Shown: one piece after another, positions 10,901 to 22,690 of the stretch
How the letters are laid out: each line of letters begins with the position of its first letter
Numbering within the stretch: position 1 is the first letter of the stretch
Source of the DNA: Branchiostoma floridae
Taxonomy: Eukaryota > Chordata > Leptocardii > Amphioxiformes > Branchiostomatidae
DNA length: 64,000 nt
Direction: 5' to 3'
Assembly: GCF_000003815.2 (NCBI RefSeq)
Contig: NC_049992.1
Location: 5,344,481 to 5,408,480, forward strand
Program-made: the position numbers and the translations under genes
The notes under the pieces: generated by a model
Databases searched by the model: none
Told to the model about the DNA's origin: nothing
Seen by the model: the letters and a program-made list of their open reading frames with translations, nothing else

Positions 10901-13900
10901 ACTGTAAATCAACAGGCCAGTTCAAATCCTTCCAGATGACTCCGTCACATGGCCATAAAAAGAGTCGTGGTTTCTCGCCCGGCCTTTGTTGTGTCTCCTT
11001 TGAGTTTGTTGAAAAGAACGCGTTCATACCGTCTTTATCTAAAGCCCTGGTCACAAAGCGCTTACGATTTCATGCGATGGCATATTTCGCATATCGTACG
11101 ATGAGCAGTAAATCGCAGCAAAATCGTAAGCAAAATCAGCCATCGCAACGCATCGGATAATGTTCAAATTTTTTCCAGCGTCGAACGATTTCTCACTTGT
11201 GTCTCTTCTGATTAGCCGCCTGACCGCTTTTGCGCTTCTTTAACCAACAAAATGTGGAAATAGCTGTTGAATACCTTCATATGATATCTTTAACTGTAAA
11301 AATGAATTACAAGAGACCATAAAAATATGAGTATTACAAGCAAAAGTTCAAATCAAGCGCGAGTACTGGTATGGTTATCTCGGCCTGCTTGCCGGCTCTA
11401 CGAGTCAGGCTTTTTCGAAGATCGTATCATGATGTGCTATCAACGAAAAATGCCATCATACAAAAATCATATCATAAGCATTATATCATATATATTTCCG
11501 ACTCATAGAGCCTGTCATTCTGTTCGAGTTGTCCCTATGGTTATTACGATGATGGTAAACAAGTCAAGTCAAGTAAACTGACCCGAGACCGACGAGAGAT
11601 GAGTGATCTAATCATGAACTCACGTGCAGCAGTGTAGCGATCAAGCAATTGTCTGCATCACCTGTGCGTGACACTGAACAGTTGCGACTGATATAGTTTC
11701 CCTTTTCGTCAACATCGACAGCATCAGGGAAATAAAACTGAAACCATCACAACATGCTAAAAATTTATGAATCTTTAACCTCATCAGTAGAAAAACATGG
11801 CCGTAAAGAAGTTTGGTATGGGGGCAATAAAAATCGTACGACGATGGAGAAACTTTGAACATGTTCAAAATCCATTTCAGCTCTATTTTTCGTCATAGGA
11901 CGCCCCCCCCCCCCCGATTTACTATGATTTACTGCGATTGACACAGGTACGCTCTTATGACCTCATCGTACGATGCACTACGGGCTTTGTGACCACGGCG
12001 GCATATATTTAAACCATTGCTTCCGATTCTCCCCCGACTTACGACGCACCACGCTTATACCGCGCATCGCAAGGAATCGCAAGGAATAGCTTGTTTTGAT
12101 GTGAGGAAGAAGTTGTGTAGGTCACCACCCCCACCCCCAGCAGCTTGCTCTGCGGAGCATTGTTCCCTTAACAATTCTAAGGAGGATAGCAAAACAGAGA
12201 ACGACTTTCCATCATATTTAGCATGCAGGTGATTTAGATAAATGTATACGTAATAGCATGATGATTAAGCAAATTATGACTTAATTTGAATAATTAATGA
12301 CGAGAATCTGTAATTGGCTATTTGAACAGTGTATGCGATTCAACTGTGCGTTGTTCACCTGCAGCTATTGTACTAGGTACGACTTTGGTACTTTGATCCC
12401 GCGGCTACTGCTGGTGGAGCGCTTGTTGTAGTAAGACAGACGAAAAGCCTCGGCCGTGATGCGTTTGATATGACACGTCTTTGACAAATTTCAAACTGCA
12501 TCCTTCTCCGTATCTATCCATGCTAATTCAAAGCATTGATGTTGTTAGAGGCTCCTTCACCGGCCTCTCTGGGGGCCTACATACCTCGTCCAAGACTGTA
12601 TTACAGCGTGTAAATTGACCTCACCTTACAGCATGCATGACGTCAATAAAACATAATACAGATATTTTTTTATCATAGTTAAAAGACAGTGATGATTACT
12701 TGCACTTTAAGTCATGATTTCTAATGATGACAAGCAAATGAAGACTACAACACTTTTGAACAAAGTTATACGGTAACCAGTCCAGCTACTTACTTCGGTT
12801 AAGACTTCTCAATACCTACTTCAACGAATAAATCCAAACCGTTCCGCCATTACCTTCTTACTAATTCTCACGTCGCCAGTGTTTTAAAAAAAAAAAAACT
12901 TTTTAAGTGTGGGATCGATTGGGAAAATTAAGGGCGGCATTCCATATTCTTGACTTCTCATCAGCTTGCGCTATGTTTGTGTTGGCAGCCTTTCATACAC
13001 CATACCACAGAGATGAAACTGAGCAAGATGGAGGCGATTACAAGGCAGGAAATAACAGCGGCAATGAAAGGTGAGACTGTCGACTCACAATCAAGTTCTA
13101 TGGGCCTGTAGTATTAGGAGCATTATATATTAAGGTCTGTGTGGATTGATGTCAATTCTTTTTATTGGCAAAATATCATCTAAAGAGGGGGTTTCTGACA
13201 ACTGCTATTTTGTTTTTCTTATATTCTGTATATAATTATATTCACAGAAACCGCCTGCGAGGACCACACCTTGCGGCTGTCCTGTCCACCTGGGCAATCG
13301 CTTGTGATAGATGACGCCAACTATGGCCGTACGTCCCGCTCCGTGTGCCCCTGTACAGGCGACTGTGGGAAAACTTACTGTCGAGCAGCGAAGAGTCTGT
13401 CTATCGTATGGAGCAACTGTCAGGGCTTAGAGCAGTGCAACCTGGAAAGTAATCGTCTCTTTGGTGACCCCTGTAGCGGTGTACAGGTTACCTACCGCTG
13501 TTCCACAGGTTAGTACAGTTGTCAACATGTATGTATTTTCTGCCATATTTACGAGGGTTGCCGCCTGTAATCTCCAAGCAGATCCTACGGTAGCATATGA
13601 TAGTATCAAAACCTGGCAGAGGAGTGAAGCTGGTTTAGGAGTGTGTTTTGCTACTTGGCAAATGGACACCTCTTGGCTGACTACACTCCTTGGCCAGTTT
13701 GGTATCTTATGCCATTGTAGGATCTGCTTGGAGTTTAGCCCCCTCCCCTCCTTCGAGATAATTACTTTTCGGTGTATCATAGATTTGTGCGAACGCAGAT
13801 AGTACAGAATTTGCTTCTGAGATTGTGCCTCGCACAGCCTCTTCAAGTCTAGTATCCTGTGTTGATATACTGTAAATGCATTTAAGTTCGCGGGGATTCA

Positions 13901-16900
13901 ATTTCGCGGTAGCGGGAACAAGGGACTTTTCTTCTATGAGTCTTGTATTTAACTGATTTTGATTTGGTAGTGTTAAGCTTAATTTTGTGTTGATCAGATA
14001 GTTTATTACCCCTATGTCAGATTATTTCCATTTCATGTTATATGAATGGTTAAATTAATGTTGATTCATATACATTTTTGCAAAGCTCAGCTGTTGACAA
14101 CTGGAGGGCCCAACAAGATTATAAATTTAAAAAAAAACAACCACATCAGCTGAAACATAAATTCCTATCCCCTAGCCTGCAGTAAACCCTTTGGGATGAT
14201 GTCAGGAGCAATCCCTGATGACAGCATCACCGCATCCTCACACATGGGCCCTGATCACGAGCCTTACCGCGGGAGATTGAACGGAGAAGCTGGAGCGGCC
14301 TGGACCGCAAAAACTAACAACGTCGGGGAATGGATGCAGGTATAGGCGTCGTTAAAAAAAAGAAGAAGATTAAACCCTTCCCGCGCCTGGTGGCGCATAG
14401 GGCGGTGCCCATCTCTGTTTCCTTAGTCCTGGACCACATAACGCAATCACTACAGCAGGGGGCTAGTCCACTGGTAGTGGTGTGTGTTCAACTTCCATTC
14501 TCTTTCCCGAATGCTGAGTGCTAAGCAGAGAAAGCAGCAGGTACCATTTTTATAGTCTTTGGTATGACTCGGCCGGGGATCGAACTCACGACCTACCGAA
14601 TGCAAAGCGAACACTCTACCCACTAGGCCATTGCTTAGGCGTTGTGCTAATTCAAAACATGTTTGACAATGGGAAATTAGCTTCTATATCTAATTGTATA
14701 GAATTGATGGCCTTTAGAGCAAGACCTGCCAAAAAGCTGACACTCAAGCAACTAGATATAATTTTCAGACACATTCAGACATTTCAGATAACATCATTTT
14801 AAGATCTGGTAAAAAAAGTTTTATACCCTAACTATGAACTCGTACCCTGATTATGAATTTTATACCCAAATTATGAATCTGATTGTACCGATATTATGAA
14901 TTGTATACCATATGACTTCGCTGCTAAATTTCAATCTCAGTACATATCATCATGAAAGTTGATATACAATATGCTCTTATAGCATCTCAATTACGTTCTC
15001 TGATCAACCTCCAGATTGACTTGGGTGGCAAGGAGCGCGTTACTGGGACCATCATTGAGCGCATGCGCAACTACGTATACCACAATGGTGGCCGCGGGGT
15101 GACCTCCTACAAACTACGGTACAGTACAGAGGGGACTAACTGGAAACCGTATGCTGACACAGATGGCTCAGAAAAGGTTTCTTGGATGATACTTTTTTTT
15201 TATTTGTTGATTTGTGAAAGCATGATAAAACGATATCATGCATAGGCTGATATTGTGATCACATGCACATACATATTATACAGCACAAAAATTAACAAAT
15301 ATTAGGTAGAATAAAACAAAGCTGTACACTTTTCAAATAGTGGCAGCTGTAACATGCATGATAAGATCATAGTTTACAACTGGATGGAGACAGTGGCACA
15401 GCTGGAAGTATTACTTTTTGATAATTTTTTAGCACTTCCTAATTCAAACATATACGTTTACCTTCCAGGTCTTTCCAGGCAATGCCGACACGAACACCCC
15501 TGTGACCAATCTGTTGGACTACCCCATTGATGCCCGTTTTGTGCGTTTCGTGGTTCAGTCGTGGCAAGGCAGCATCAGCATGAGGGCGGAGGTTCTGGGC
15601 TGCAGTGAAAGTAAGTTTCTGTCATACCTTTCATGGTACAGGATGCCACAGTTTAACCTGCCCATTGATAATGCCATTTAAGTACAATAAAACAAGGTTG
15701 AATAAAGCTATCAACCCCAGTTCCAATCACAAAGTTTAACATTCTTCTCCAACAAGAAGTCGCAAGAGTCCTCTTCATAACTATTAAAAGAAAACAGGGA
15801 TTCCGGTTCTATTTTTATTTCGCTTATTTCCACAGATCTTGGTGTCTGTCAGCCTAACCCCTGTGCATATGCCGGGACATGTCTGGATCGTGCCGGCGAG
15901 TTTGTCTGTGTTTGCCGTTCTCCGTTAAAGGGAAAGAGCTGCAGCATCAGTAAGTTACAATTTAAACTAAGTAAAAAGAAATATTTATGTACGATTCTTG
16001 ATCTGTCTTCAACAAAGGAAGCGTTGCCTGCAGAATTTCGTAAATTTTACCTGCGTCTATAACTTACAAAGATAGTATCTACCAAACTCCACATATCCAC
16101 ATATACATGGCCTCATTTGGTCAATATTGACCATGGCAAAATCCTAATTGATATCAGCCCTACAGCGTCCTCTCTGGCTACACAGTCCTATACGAGAATG
16201 GCAGTCTCTGTCAGATAGGGCATATCTGCAAGCTGACTCAGGTCTGTTGCAGAGCTCTGATTATATAGTAACGCAAGTGTTTTCATAAAAGGCGCATTCT
16301 TCATGTGAGAATGTGAGAATGTTGTTGCCACCCAGAACTACGACGTCATTTCAAGAGGATGAAAATCGCTTCTTAAGACGCTGTATGTAAACGAATGACG
16401 AGAGATATGTTTTATCCCACCAGTTTGTAGCGTGGACGATCCCATCTTCACGTATGATAAATACCGCTGGGGGCTGCCCCGGCTGACGCGACCACCCTTC
16501 ATGTTTGAAGTAAAGGCCGAACGTGACGTCCACGTGGCGCTGTCCTCTCGCCAGGACCAGGACTTGGACGAGATATACGAAATTGTCATCGGTGGCTGGG
16601 ATAACATGCGATCTGTCATTCGCCGCAGCAGGCAAGGCTACAACCATGTTGATGTCCAAACACCCAGTAAGTATGTTTATTTGCATACGTTAAACGTGAT
16701 ACCGGTTTGCGCTTCTTAGTCTTGGTAGTACATCCTTCTCATGGTATTTCTTGTTCGTTCGTAGATATCGTCTCCAAGACTGAGTACAGAACCTTCTGGA
16801 TAATGTGGTCCTCAGACGGAACCATTGCAGTTGGCAGGGGTGATGAGAACTTGCCGTTTATGCTGTGGAGGGACCCTGACCCACTGCCCATCAACTATGC

Positions 16901-17524
16901 TGGACTCAAATCCGACTGGAGAAATGTTGACCGAAAGGTTGGACAGTGGAAACTATGCCGCACCGCTAGGCCTGACGGTAAGGTTGATACCATGTCAAAG
17001 TCTGAACATTTTTGCCTTATAGGTGGTCAAATATATCTTACATATGTGTTTTTAACATCTACCTAGCCAACATCATCATCATGTTATCATGAGTATCTCG
17101 AATGTGCAAGACTATCTCCCTCCATATCCAGTTACTCAAGCAGCTGGATATGAATTTGGAAACAGCCAGACTTTTCAGATGGCATCCAACATCTTCGTCA
17201 GTGACAGAAAACGGGGCCTTCGTATGGAAATTTCCTGAATCCAGTTGCTTGATTAACTGCTTTTTGGCGATAGTGAAGTTTGTCCCTGATTCTATGATCT
17301 AATTGATCACAGATGCTGAATGCCTTGTGGAGCCGGCCATGCGGCATGAGTGTGGTTGGGCGGGGATCACCTCTGACCAGTGCCGTTCGAAGGGGTGCTG
17401 CTACAATACCGCTACTACACGCCCAGAAATACCGTGGTGCTTCCACAGGGCTAAGAAAGGTGGGCTGTATTCTGAACAGAGGTCGGGCTACAGGGCTGCA
17501 GGAAAGCATGTTAAAGCACACTAA
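7963..17524 (+). CDS. Left composite lectin receptor: type II TM, SUEL lectin, F5/8C, EGF, FAMeT, trefoil
   Basis: Exons: 7963/7997-8151, 8440-8940, 12989-13070, 13248-13508, 14176-14339, 15015-15176, 15469-15610, 15836-15949, 16424-16666, 16765-16977, 17313-17524. All junctions are GT-AG and all phases match the inverted paralog at 34.5-22.7 kb. Starting at the ATG at 7963, directly after an in-frame TGA, gives 760 aa; 7997 is the acceptor position if an upstream exon is used. In order: short cytoplasmic tail, TM (RAILIAVMITALFGVGACLAA), Thr-rich heptad stalk, SUEL/galactose-binding lectin (YGR, CRAAKSL, FGDPC), discoidin F5/8C over three exons, EGF-like, FAMeT-type (Methyltransf_FA) domain over two exons, and P-type trefoil (CGWAGIT..C..GCC). 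It is probably a cell-surface glycan-binding protein. The trefoil runs on for about 21 residues where the paralog stops. An upstream alternative first exon cannot be excluded. Confidence 0.75.
8161..8239. repeat. (GA)n/(G)n microsatellite
   Basis: Purine run of GA dinucleotides with a G-rich core, just after the TM exon donor of the left receptor gene. The right paralog has a (GA)n run at the corresponding place, also just after its TM exon. Confidence 0.9.
8440..8940 (+). repeat. Coding 21-bp minisatellite: Thr-rich heptads of the receptor stalk
   Basis: This 501-nt exon is mostly tandem 7-residue units of the form VTT(x)(x)PD or VTT(x)LPH, rich in Thr and Pro and free of Cys. Such stretches act as O-glycosylated stalks. 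The paralogous exon (28773-28468) has 306 nt, so the stalks differ by 65 residues. Confidence 0.8.
9044..9953 (-). other. Possible small minus-strand exons inside left receptor intron 2
   Basis: Three exon-like pieces. 9953-9901: acceptor CACAG, then AGC ATGG start context and MATRRLQKEFTAQSIK, ending at donor GTGAGG. A piece starting at 9546 after CCCACAG stays open in the same phase for about 47 codons and ends at an AATAAA. 9206-9045 is open between a TTACAG acceptor and a GTAAGT donor. The first two could form a protein of about 63 residues. I recognise no family, so they may be chance or gene debris. Confidence 0.2.
11045..11998. mobile_element. Candidate non-autonomous DNA transposon
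   Basis: Ends are imperfect inverted repeats: CCCTGGTCACAAAGC at 11045 and the reverse complement of CCGTGGTCACAAAGC at 11982-11998. Further mirrored similarity (ATCGTACGATGA) lies inside each end. No transposase frame is present. The element lies in intron 2 of the left receptor gene and helps explain why this intron is 4 kb against 182 bp in the paralog. Confidence 0.5.
13572..13733. mobile_element. MITE of the CTCCAAGCAGA family, copy 1
   Basis: Terminal inverted repeat CTCCAAGCAGATCCTAC at 13572, with its exact reverse complement ending at 13733. The interior is partly self-complementary. It lies in the intron after the SUEL exon of the left receptor gene. Confidence 0.7.
14342..14637 (-). 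mobile_element. tRNA-derived SINE
   Basis: Read from 14637 downward, a tRNA-like head carries an A box (TGGCCTAGTGGGTAGAG) and a B box (GAGTTCGATCC) at tRNA-like spacing. It is followed by an unrelated body and a CTT/T-rich tail. Flanks TAGGCGTCGT and TAGGCGTTGT look like a target-site duplication. The element sits within a few bases of the donor of the first F5/8C exon of the left receptor gene. Confidence 0.7.
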
Positions 17525-17596
17525 AACAAGGCTTCAGAAAAGTAATAACCGCAATTTCAAATTTTTATCCACCAGACAGTCACAGGGGTCATAACA

Positions 17597-17735
17597 TATC
17601 CTTCTCTCAAGGGCTGCCCATGTGGCGTGTAGTACTAGTATACACATGTGGCAGTTTGGTGTCAACGTTATCTGCAAAGGACTACTGGAGGAACGTAGAT
17701 GAAATGCTCCAAAAGAAGGAAATCATTGAAGATCT
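17597..17735 (+). repeat. 3' flank of left receptor, inverted duplicate of 20890-21023
   Basis: Shares long stretches with the reverse complement of 20890-21023 (GCCCATGT.GCAGTTTGGTGTC, AAAGGA..., AAATCAT). The duplication that made the two receptor genes therefore included sequence past the stop codons. Confidence 0.75.
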
Positions 17736-18792
17736 ATCTATCTTTCTTAATGTTTCTAAGATAACATTTAATATTCATCATTACATTTTCGTGCGCAAAA
17801 CACGCTGTTGTCGTTATTGTTGTTGTTTGATAAATGTTTGAGTAAAAACTATAAAAAATGTGCTGCTTCAAAAAGACGGGTTAAATGTAGGGAATATCAT
17901 CAACCAAAAACAAATTAAGACCTTCGTAGTAGCCAACTTACTGACAACGTGCTGTTCATATGTTTAACAGGGACGGGACCACGGACGTCGACAGCCGAAT
18001 GACTGAAAACATTTCGCACCTTGGTTAAAATGCGGTACCGAAAACAGATCAAGAAAGAACGGACATGGCCTTACGTAAAAGAGCATGCAGATTCAGAAAC
18101 ACATTGAGAAGTGGGGTAAATTACATATTGTACTATCTAGCTAATTTCCATTATTTTCCTGTGCAGTGATAGGGGTACTCAAGGCATTTCATGATCATAC
18201 TCTTTTGTTCTTGGATTTTAAGTTTCAGTTTTGTTGTTACACATGTGCCTTTATTTTTTCTGCATGTTTGCCATGGTTTTCTTTCTGTAAAATTATGATG
18301 TTTATAAACAATAAAAAGACTAATTCATAAAAAAAAGAGCATGCAGATCCTCAAAAAATATGTCTGAGCATCTCTGTCAGTGACCGACCCAAATGGACTG
18401 GACTTTGTTGAACTATGTACTATTGCTAGACAGTAAATGATAAACGTACAAAATGAGCGTGAGTCAAATTTTATTGCTGTTTTCATATCACAGATACATA
18501 ATTTTCCTCACACGTTTTTAAAACTACAAAAAAATTTAATGTAGCCTTTTTTTAATGTTGCTACTGATAAAGAAATTGTAGCTTGTGTCCACTGATATCG
18601 ATATATTTTTACGTATCACAAAAAAAAATGTACACATCTTGTTGTCGTCGTTTAAAACTTCTTTAAGAATGACCAAATGTAAAATTGAATGGATATCATA
18701 GATTAGCGATAATGTATTAACCTTGTCACATTGAATAATCAGTCGTTTTTATTCGTTTGTCGTATCTGGTTATCCAATTAAGATGCATTCAA

Positions 18793-19085
18793 TAATAAGA
18801 TGATAATGATAATGATGATAATGATGATAATGATGATAATGATAATAATGATGATAATGATAATGATGATAATGGTAATGATAATGATGATGATAATAAT
18901 GATGATAATGATAATGATGATAATGATGATGATAATGTTGATAATGATAATGATGATAATGATGATAATGATAATAATGATGATAATGATAATGATAATG
19001 ATGATAATACTGATAATGATAATAATGATAATAATGATTATAAGGATAATTATAAGGATAATTATAAGGATAATAATGATGATAA
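18793..19085. repeat. (GATAAT/GATGATAAT)n microsatellite
   Basis: About 290 bp of GATAAT and GATGATAAT units with a few variants. Long open frames here are repeat artefacts. Confidence 0.95.
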
Positions 19086-19186
19086 TAGCACATTCTGGAG
19101 ACACTACGTCAACCTTACCTTTAAACACCCTGGCCAATCCTACTCTTTTACTGTTACAGTATAATCTGTATTTGTATTCTTGTAGT

Positions 19187-19357
19187 CTCCAAGCAGACCC
19201 TACGGTTAAAGATACATGTAGTATCAAAGTTGGCAAAGGAGTATAGCCGGCACCGGTGCCCGTTTGACTCCCTTTGACCGGCTATCTCCTTTTGCCCGGT
19301 TATACTCCTTTGCCAGCTTTGATACTATCTTTATGGCACCGTAGGGTCTGCTTGGAG
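19187..19357. mobile_element. MITE of the CTCCAAGCAGA family, copy 2
   Basis: Ends CTCCAAGCAGACCCTACGG and its reverse complement. Inner arms also mirror each other (TAGTATCAAAG, TTGGCAAAGGAGTATA), so the whole element can fold. Same family as 13572-13733. Confidence 0.75.
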
Positions 19358-20889
19358 ACTATATTCTTGTCTTGTATGTCTTTATTTCTATACATGTATA
19401 TCTGTTGTCCGTTGATATGGGCCAAGTGCCTCAACTAAAGCTGAAATAGAATATACAATTACCATAATTGTTCTTTATGGAATAATCTTCTCACGCTTAT
19501 AACTCATTTCTACTGCCATGCGTTCCACAGATTTGCACAGTATAAAGTAACTTGTTGATAGATATACAGTCACCTTCTTTCTTAGTCGTATAAGTAAAAC
19601 GTTTTTCGCAATGTTGTCAGTTCTGATGATGGCATTTTTATTTGTTATTATAGTACGGCTACCATTTCACTATTGCATTAAGTGGACGTTCTTATCGATA
19701 TTAAGCATTTCTAGAGGTCAAACATAACCTCAGTCAAGAAAGAGAAATTGTGTGTTTTTTTCCCTAAGAAAAGTATTACTCGACGGTGAAGGTAAAAAAT
19801 AAGCCAGTCTAACCAGTTCCACCTACTCCTATCACAAATAATGCTTTTTTCGAAGTAGTGAAATATTTTCGTTTGGCGAGAGTGTAACATTTGGTCAGTC
19901 TTGTGTTTTGAATATTCATTTCTCATCGTGGTTTGTATATTATACTTTAAAACAACATTAAGCACAAGTGTTTTTCAGCTTAATTATCACCAAGCCTTAC
20001 AAATATTCGTGACGTTAGTTATTTCCATGCGTTTGAATCTGCACTTGTTTCTATGATACAATATAGTATATTTGTGTATTTATATACACATTTAAAAAAA
20101 AGGGTAGTATCACTCCCTGCTGTTAGTATTGATTTCTGTTGCTAGGTAGTTGGATTATGAATAAGGTACTACTTCATCATAGTGACTGCATGGTGTCACC
20201 TCTCAAAAGAGGATGATCTGAACTGAACTGGCTGCATGCAATTGCAAGATATTGCTATCATTATTGCTTGACGGCGTTTACAAACGATATTTTGGGAATT
20301 TATGTATGTATGAATTTGATTTACTACACCTTAAAAAAAGCTACTCTAAATAATCCGGTCCCATTTTACAAAAATGATAATTTTCATACTGACCCTTCAA
20401 ACTCGGGAGGTAGAAATAAATATTGATAAAACAAGGACACAATATCTTGCATTGTATCATGTTCATATGACAAATATCATGCTCCATCTTTACTTACGAC
20501 ATGGGGTTAATTATTTCTTTGCCCCTGTGTAATACAATAATAAAACTACAAGATTTTCTTTTTTCTACATTATTACATACCAGGGTTTCTTCACTCCATG
20601 TCTCGGCTGACTCCAACCTTTTTTGTTTCTTGCTTCTTCATGCAAGCTAAATGTTATGATGCCTGTGACTTTTTTTTAGATTAAGCATCAATATATACAA
20701 ACAAACAAACGTGTCATCTTTACAAATTTAAAGATTCCTTGAAATAGGTTTTAAGCTTGCCATATGTACCTGTTGTTTGAGAGCAATGAATTTTCTGTCT
20801 CTTTAACCATGTCGGTTCTCTGTTGACGTGTCCTCAGAACGGCATTCTAGTCAAAGTGTGGAATGATCACAGTCATCCGGCTGTCCGTG

Positions 20890-21023
20890 ATCCTGTCTCT
20901 GGCAAAAACATAAACAGATGATTTCAGTTTTTGTAGCACTTCATTAACATTCCTCTAGTTATCCTTTACATATAACATCGACACCAAACTGCTACATGGG
21001 CAGCTCTTGGGAGAAGGACACCG
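20890..21023 (-). repeat. 3' flank of right receptor, inverted duplicate of 17597-17735
   Basis: See the plus-strand partner. It lies 1.7 kb past the right gene's stop, while the partner is 75 bp past the left stop. Two later insertions (21323-22216 and 22374-22543) account for most of the difference. Confidence 0.75.
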
Positions 21024-21322
21024 TTTTCGCCTGAAATTGACACCAAAGTCGGCAAAAATATTGGGATAAGAAGACATTTTGTAGAATGAGCTAAAAAAGC
21101 AATATTTTCGTGAAAATGCAAACTGTTTCCTCAAAGACTAGTGTCAACCTAGCAAGTTACGTGCGAGTAAAGAAAAAAAATACATCTGCTTGTTTTTGAG
21201 ACCTGGTTATCGAAATTATACTATACCATTTTGTGCTAGAAAAATAAAACAGGTTATGCTATTGCAAACCTGTAAAAATGCTCGATTAACAGACAAAATT
21301 TCTAACCTAAGGTGTGATTGGC

Positions 21323-22216
21323 TTATACCCCCTTCACATTAGGCGCGNNNNNNNNNNNNNNNNNNNNNNNNNNNNNNNNNNNNNNNNNNNNNNNNNNNNN
21401 NNNNNNNNNNNNNNNNNNNNNNNNNNNNNNNNNNNNNNNNNNNNNNNNNNNNNNNNNNNNNNNNNNNNNNNNNNNNNNNNNNNNNNNNNNNNNNNNNNNN
21501 NNNNNNNNNNNNNNNNNNNNNNNNNNNNNNNNNNNNNNNNNNNNNNNNNNNNNNNNNNNNNNNNNNNNNNNNNNNNNNNNNNNNNNNNNNNNNNNNNNNN
21601 NNNNNNNNNNNNNNNNNNNNNNNNNNNNNNNNNNNNNNNNNNNNNNNNNNNNNNNNNNNNNNNNNNNNNNNNNNNNNNNNNNNNNNNNNNNNNNNNNNNN
21701 NNNNNNNNNNNNNNNNNNNNNNNNNNNNNNNNNNNNNNNNNNNNNNNNNNNNNNNNNNNNNNNNNNNNNNNNNNNNNNNNNNNNNNNNNNNNNNNNNNNN
21801 NNNNNNNNNNNNNNNNNNNNNNNNNNNNNNNNNNNNNNNNNNNNNNNNNNNNNNTTCGACTTTACACATTGAAAAAATACTGTTACAGTATTGTTTTTAT
21901 GATATTGCCATAAGATGACCTGATATCACTTTTAAACATTTAAATTTTTACATGCCTTGAGGATATTGTCTAACTTGTCATTTCCTCACGGTCAGTGACT
22001 TGGATCCTTACGAGCACTTCTGGTGCCTCGAGGTGGCGGTGACATGCCAGGACTCATGGGCAGGTCCCGCTTCTCAAACATGCTGGCCAGCCCAGAAACT
22101 TTGCTTATCACGAATTCAGGCAATTTTTGGTGAGCGGCAGGGTCATGCCTCCTCGTAATTTAGAGCTCGCAAACTCATCGTCCGATCGAATCGCGCCTAA
22201 TGTGAAGGGGGTATAA
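21323..22216. mobile_element. TIR transposon interrupted by the assembly gap
   Basis: Left end TTATACCCCCTTCACATTAG (to 21347) and right end at 22192-22216 are perfect inverted repeats of about 25 bp. Most of the interior is the run of N; the visible interior has no transposase frame. It is probably a MITE-like element whose repetitive nature broke the assembly. Confidence 0.75.
21348..21854. other. Assembly gap (N)
   Basis: 507 undetermined bases. Frames spanning it have no meaning. Confidence 1.
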
Positions 22217-22373
22217 GACATACCATTACCGGCTACCTATAGCCTGAGTACTGTTCAGAGTACATCCCACCTTTTTCTTTTTTTAATTATTCTTTTATTG
22301 TTGATGAATAACATAATTTTACTCAAAGAAAATCATACAAAAATAAAGAGAAACAATAGTTACTTCAAATTCT

Positions 22374-22543
22374 CTTCAAGCAATGACTGTTTTTAAAGGT
22401 AAGGTACATACCTTCAATCAACCTAGTCTCGATCTCGTGAGAGAGCACGAGATCTAGGTCACTCTCCGTGAGCAATATTGACTGTCAGCCGTCAAAAATG
22501 TGGAGGTATGTACCTTACCTTTAAAAACAGTCATTGCTTGAAG
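22374..22543. mobile_element. Foldback/MITE hairpin with 40-bp perfect arms
   Basis: Arms 22374-22413 and 22504-22543 are exact reverse complements (CTTCAAGCAATGACTG...). The loop holds a second small palindrome (GATCTCGTG...CACGAGATC). It lies 150 bp past the right receptor's stop codon. Confidence 0.75.
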
Positions 22544-22690
22544 AAAGTTCCAGTAACTGTTTTCATACGTGACTGAAGAACCAACGAGAGTAACAACAGC
22601 ACTGAAATCCAATATCCGAACACAAAGACTATGGTCAAAGACTATGCAAATGTCGTGAGGATGATCATAAAATGCCGTGAGCCCACCGTT

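Larger units (their letters stand above)
17736..20889. other. Centre between the convergent paralogs
   Basis: No gene seen. An AATAAA at 18310-18315 could serve the left gene's transcript. The rest is AT-rich, with the ATAATG microsatellite and a MITE listed separately. The fold axis of the inverted duplication must lie in this stretch. Confidence 0.45.

Noticed and set aside
14540-14637. Functional tRNA gene
   Set aside because: A and B boxes are present, but it continues into a SINE body with target duplications and does not form a clean tRNA with acceptor stem.
18770-19246. Long open frames on both strands made of Ile, Met, His and Tyr
   Set aside because: They only reflect the GATAAT microsatellite, which has no stop in most frames.
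21314-21913. Frames across the run of N
   Set aside because: Undetermined bases, no information.
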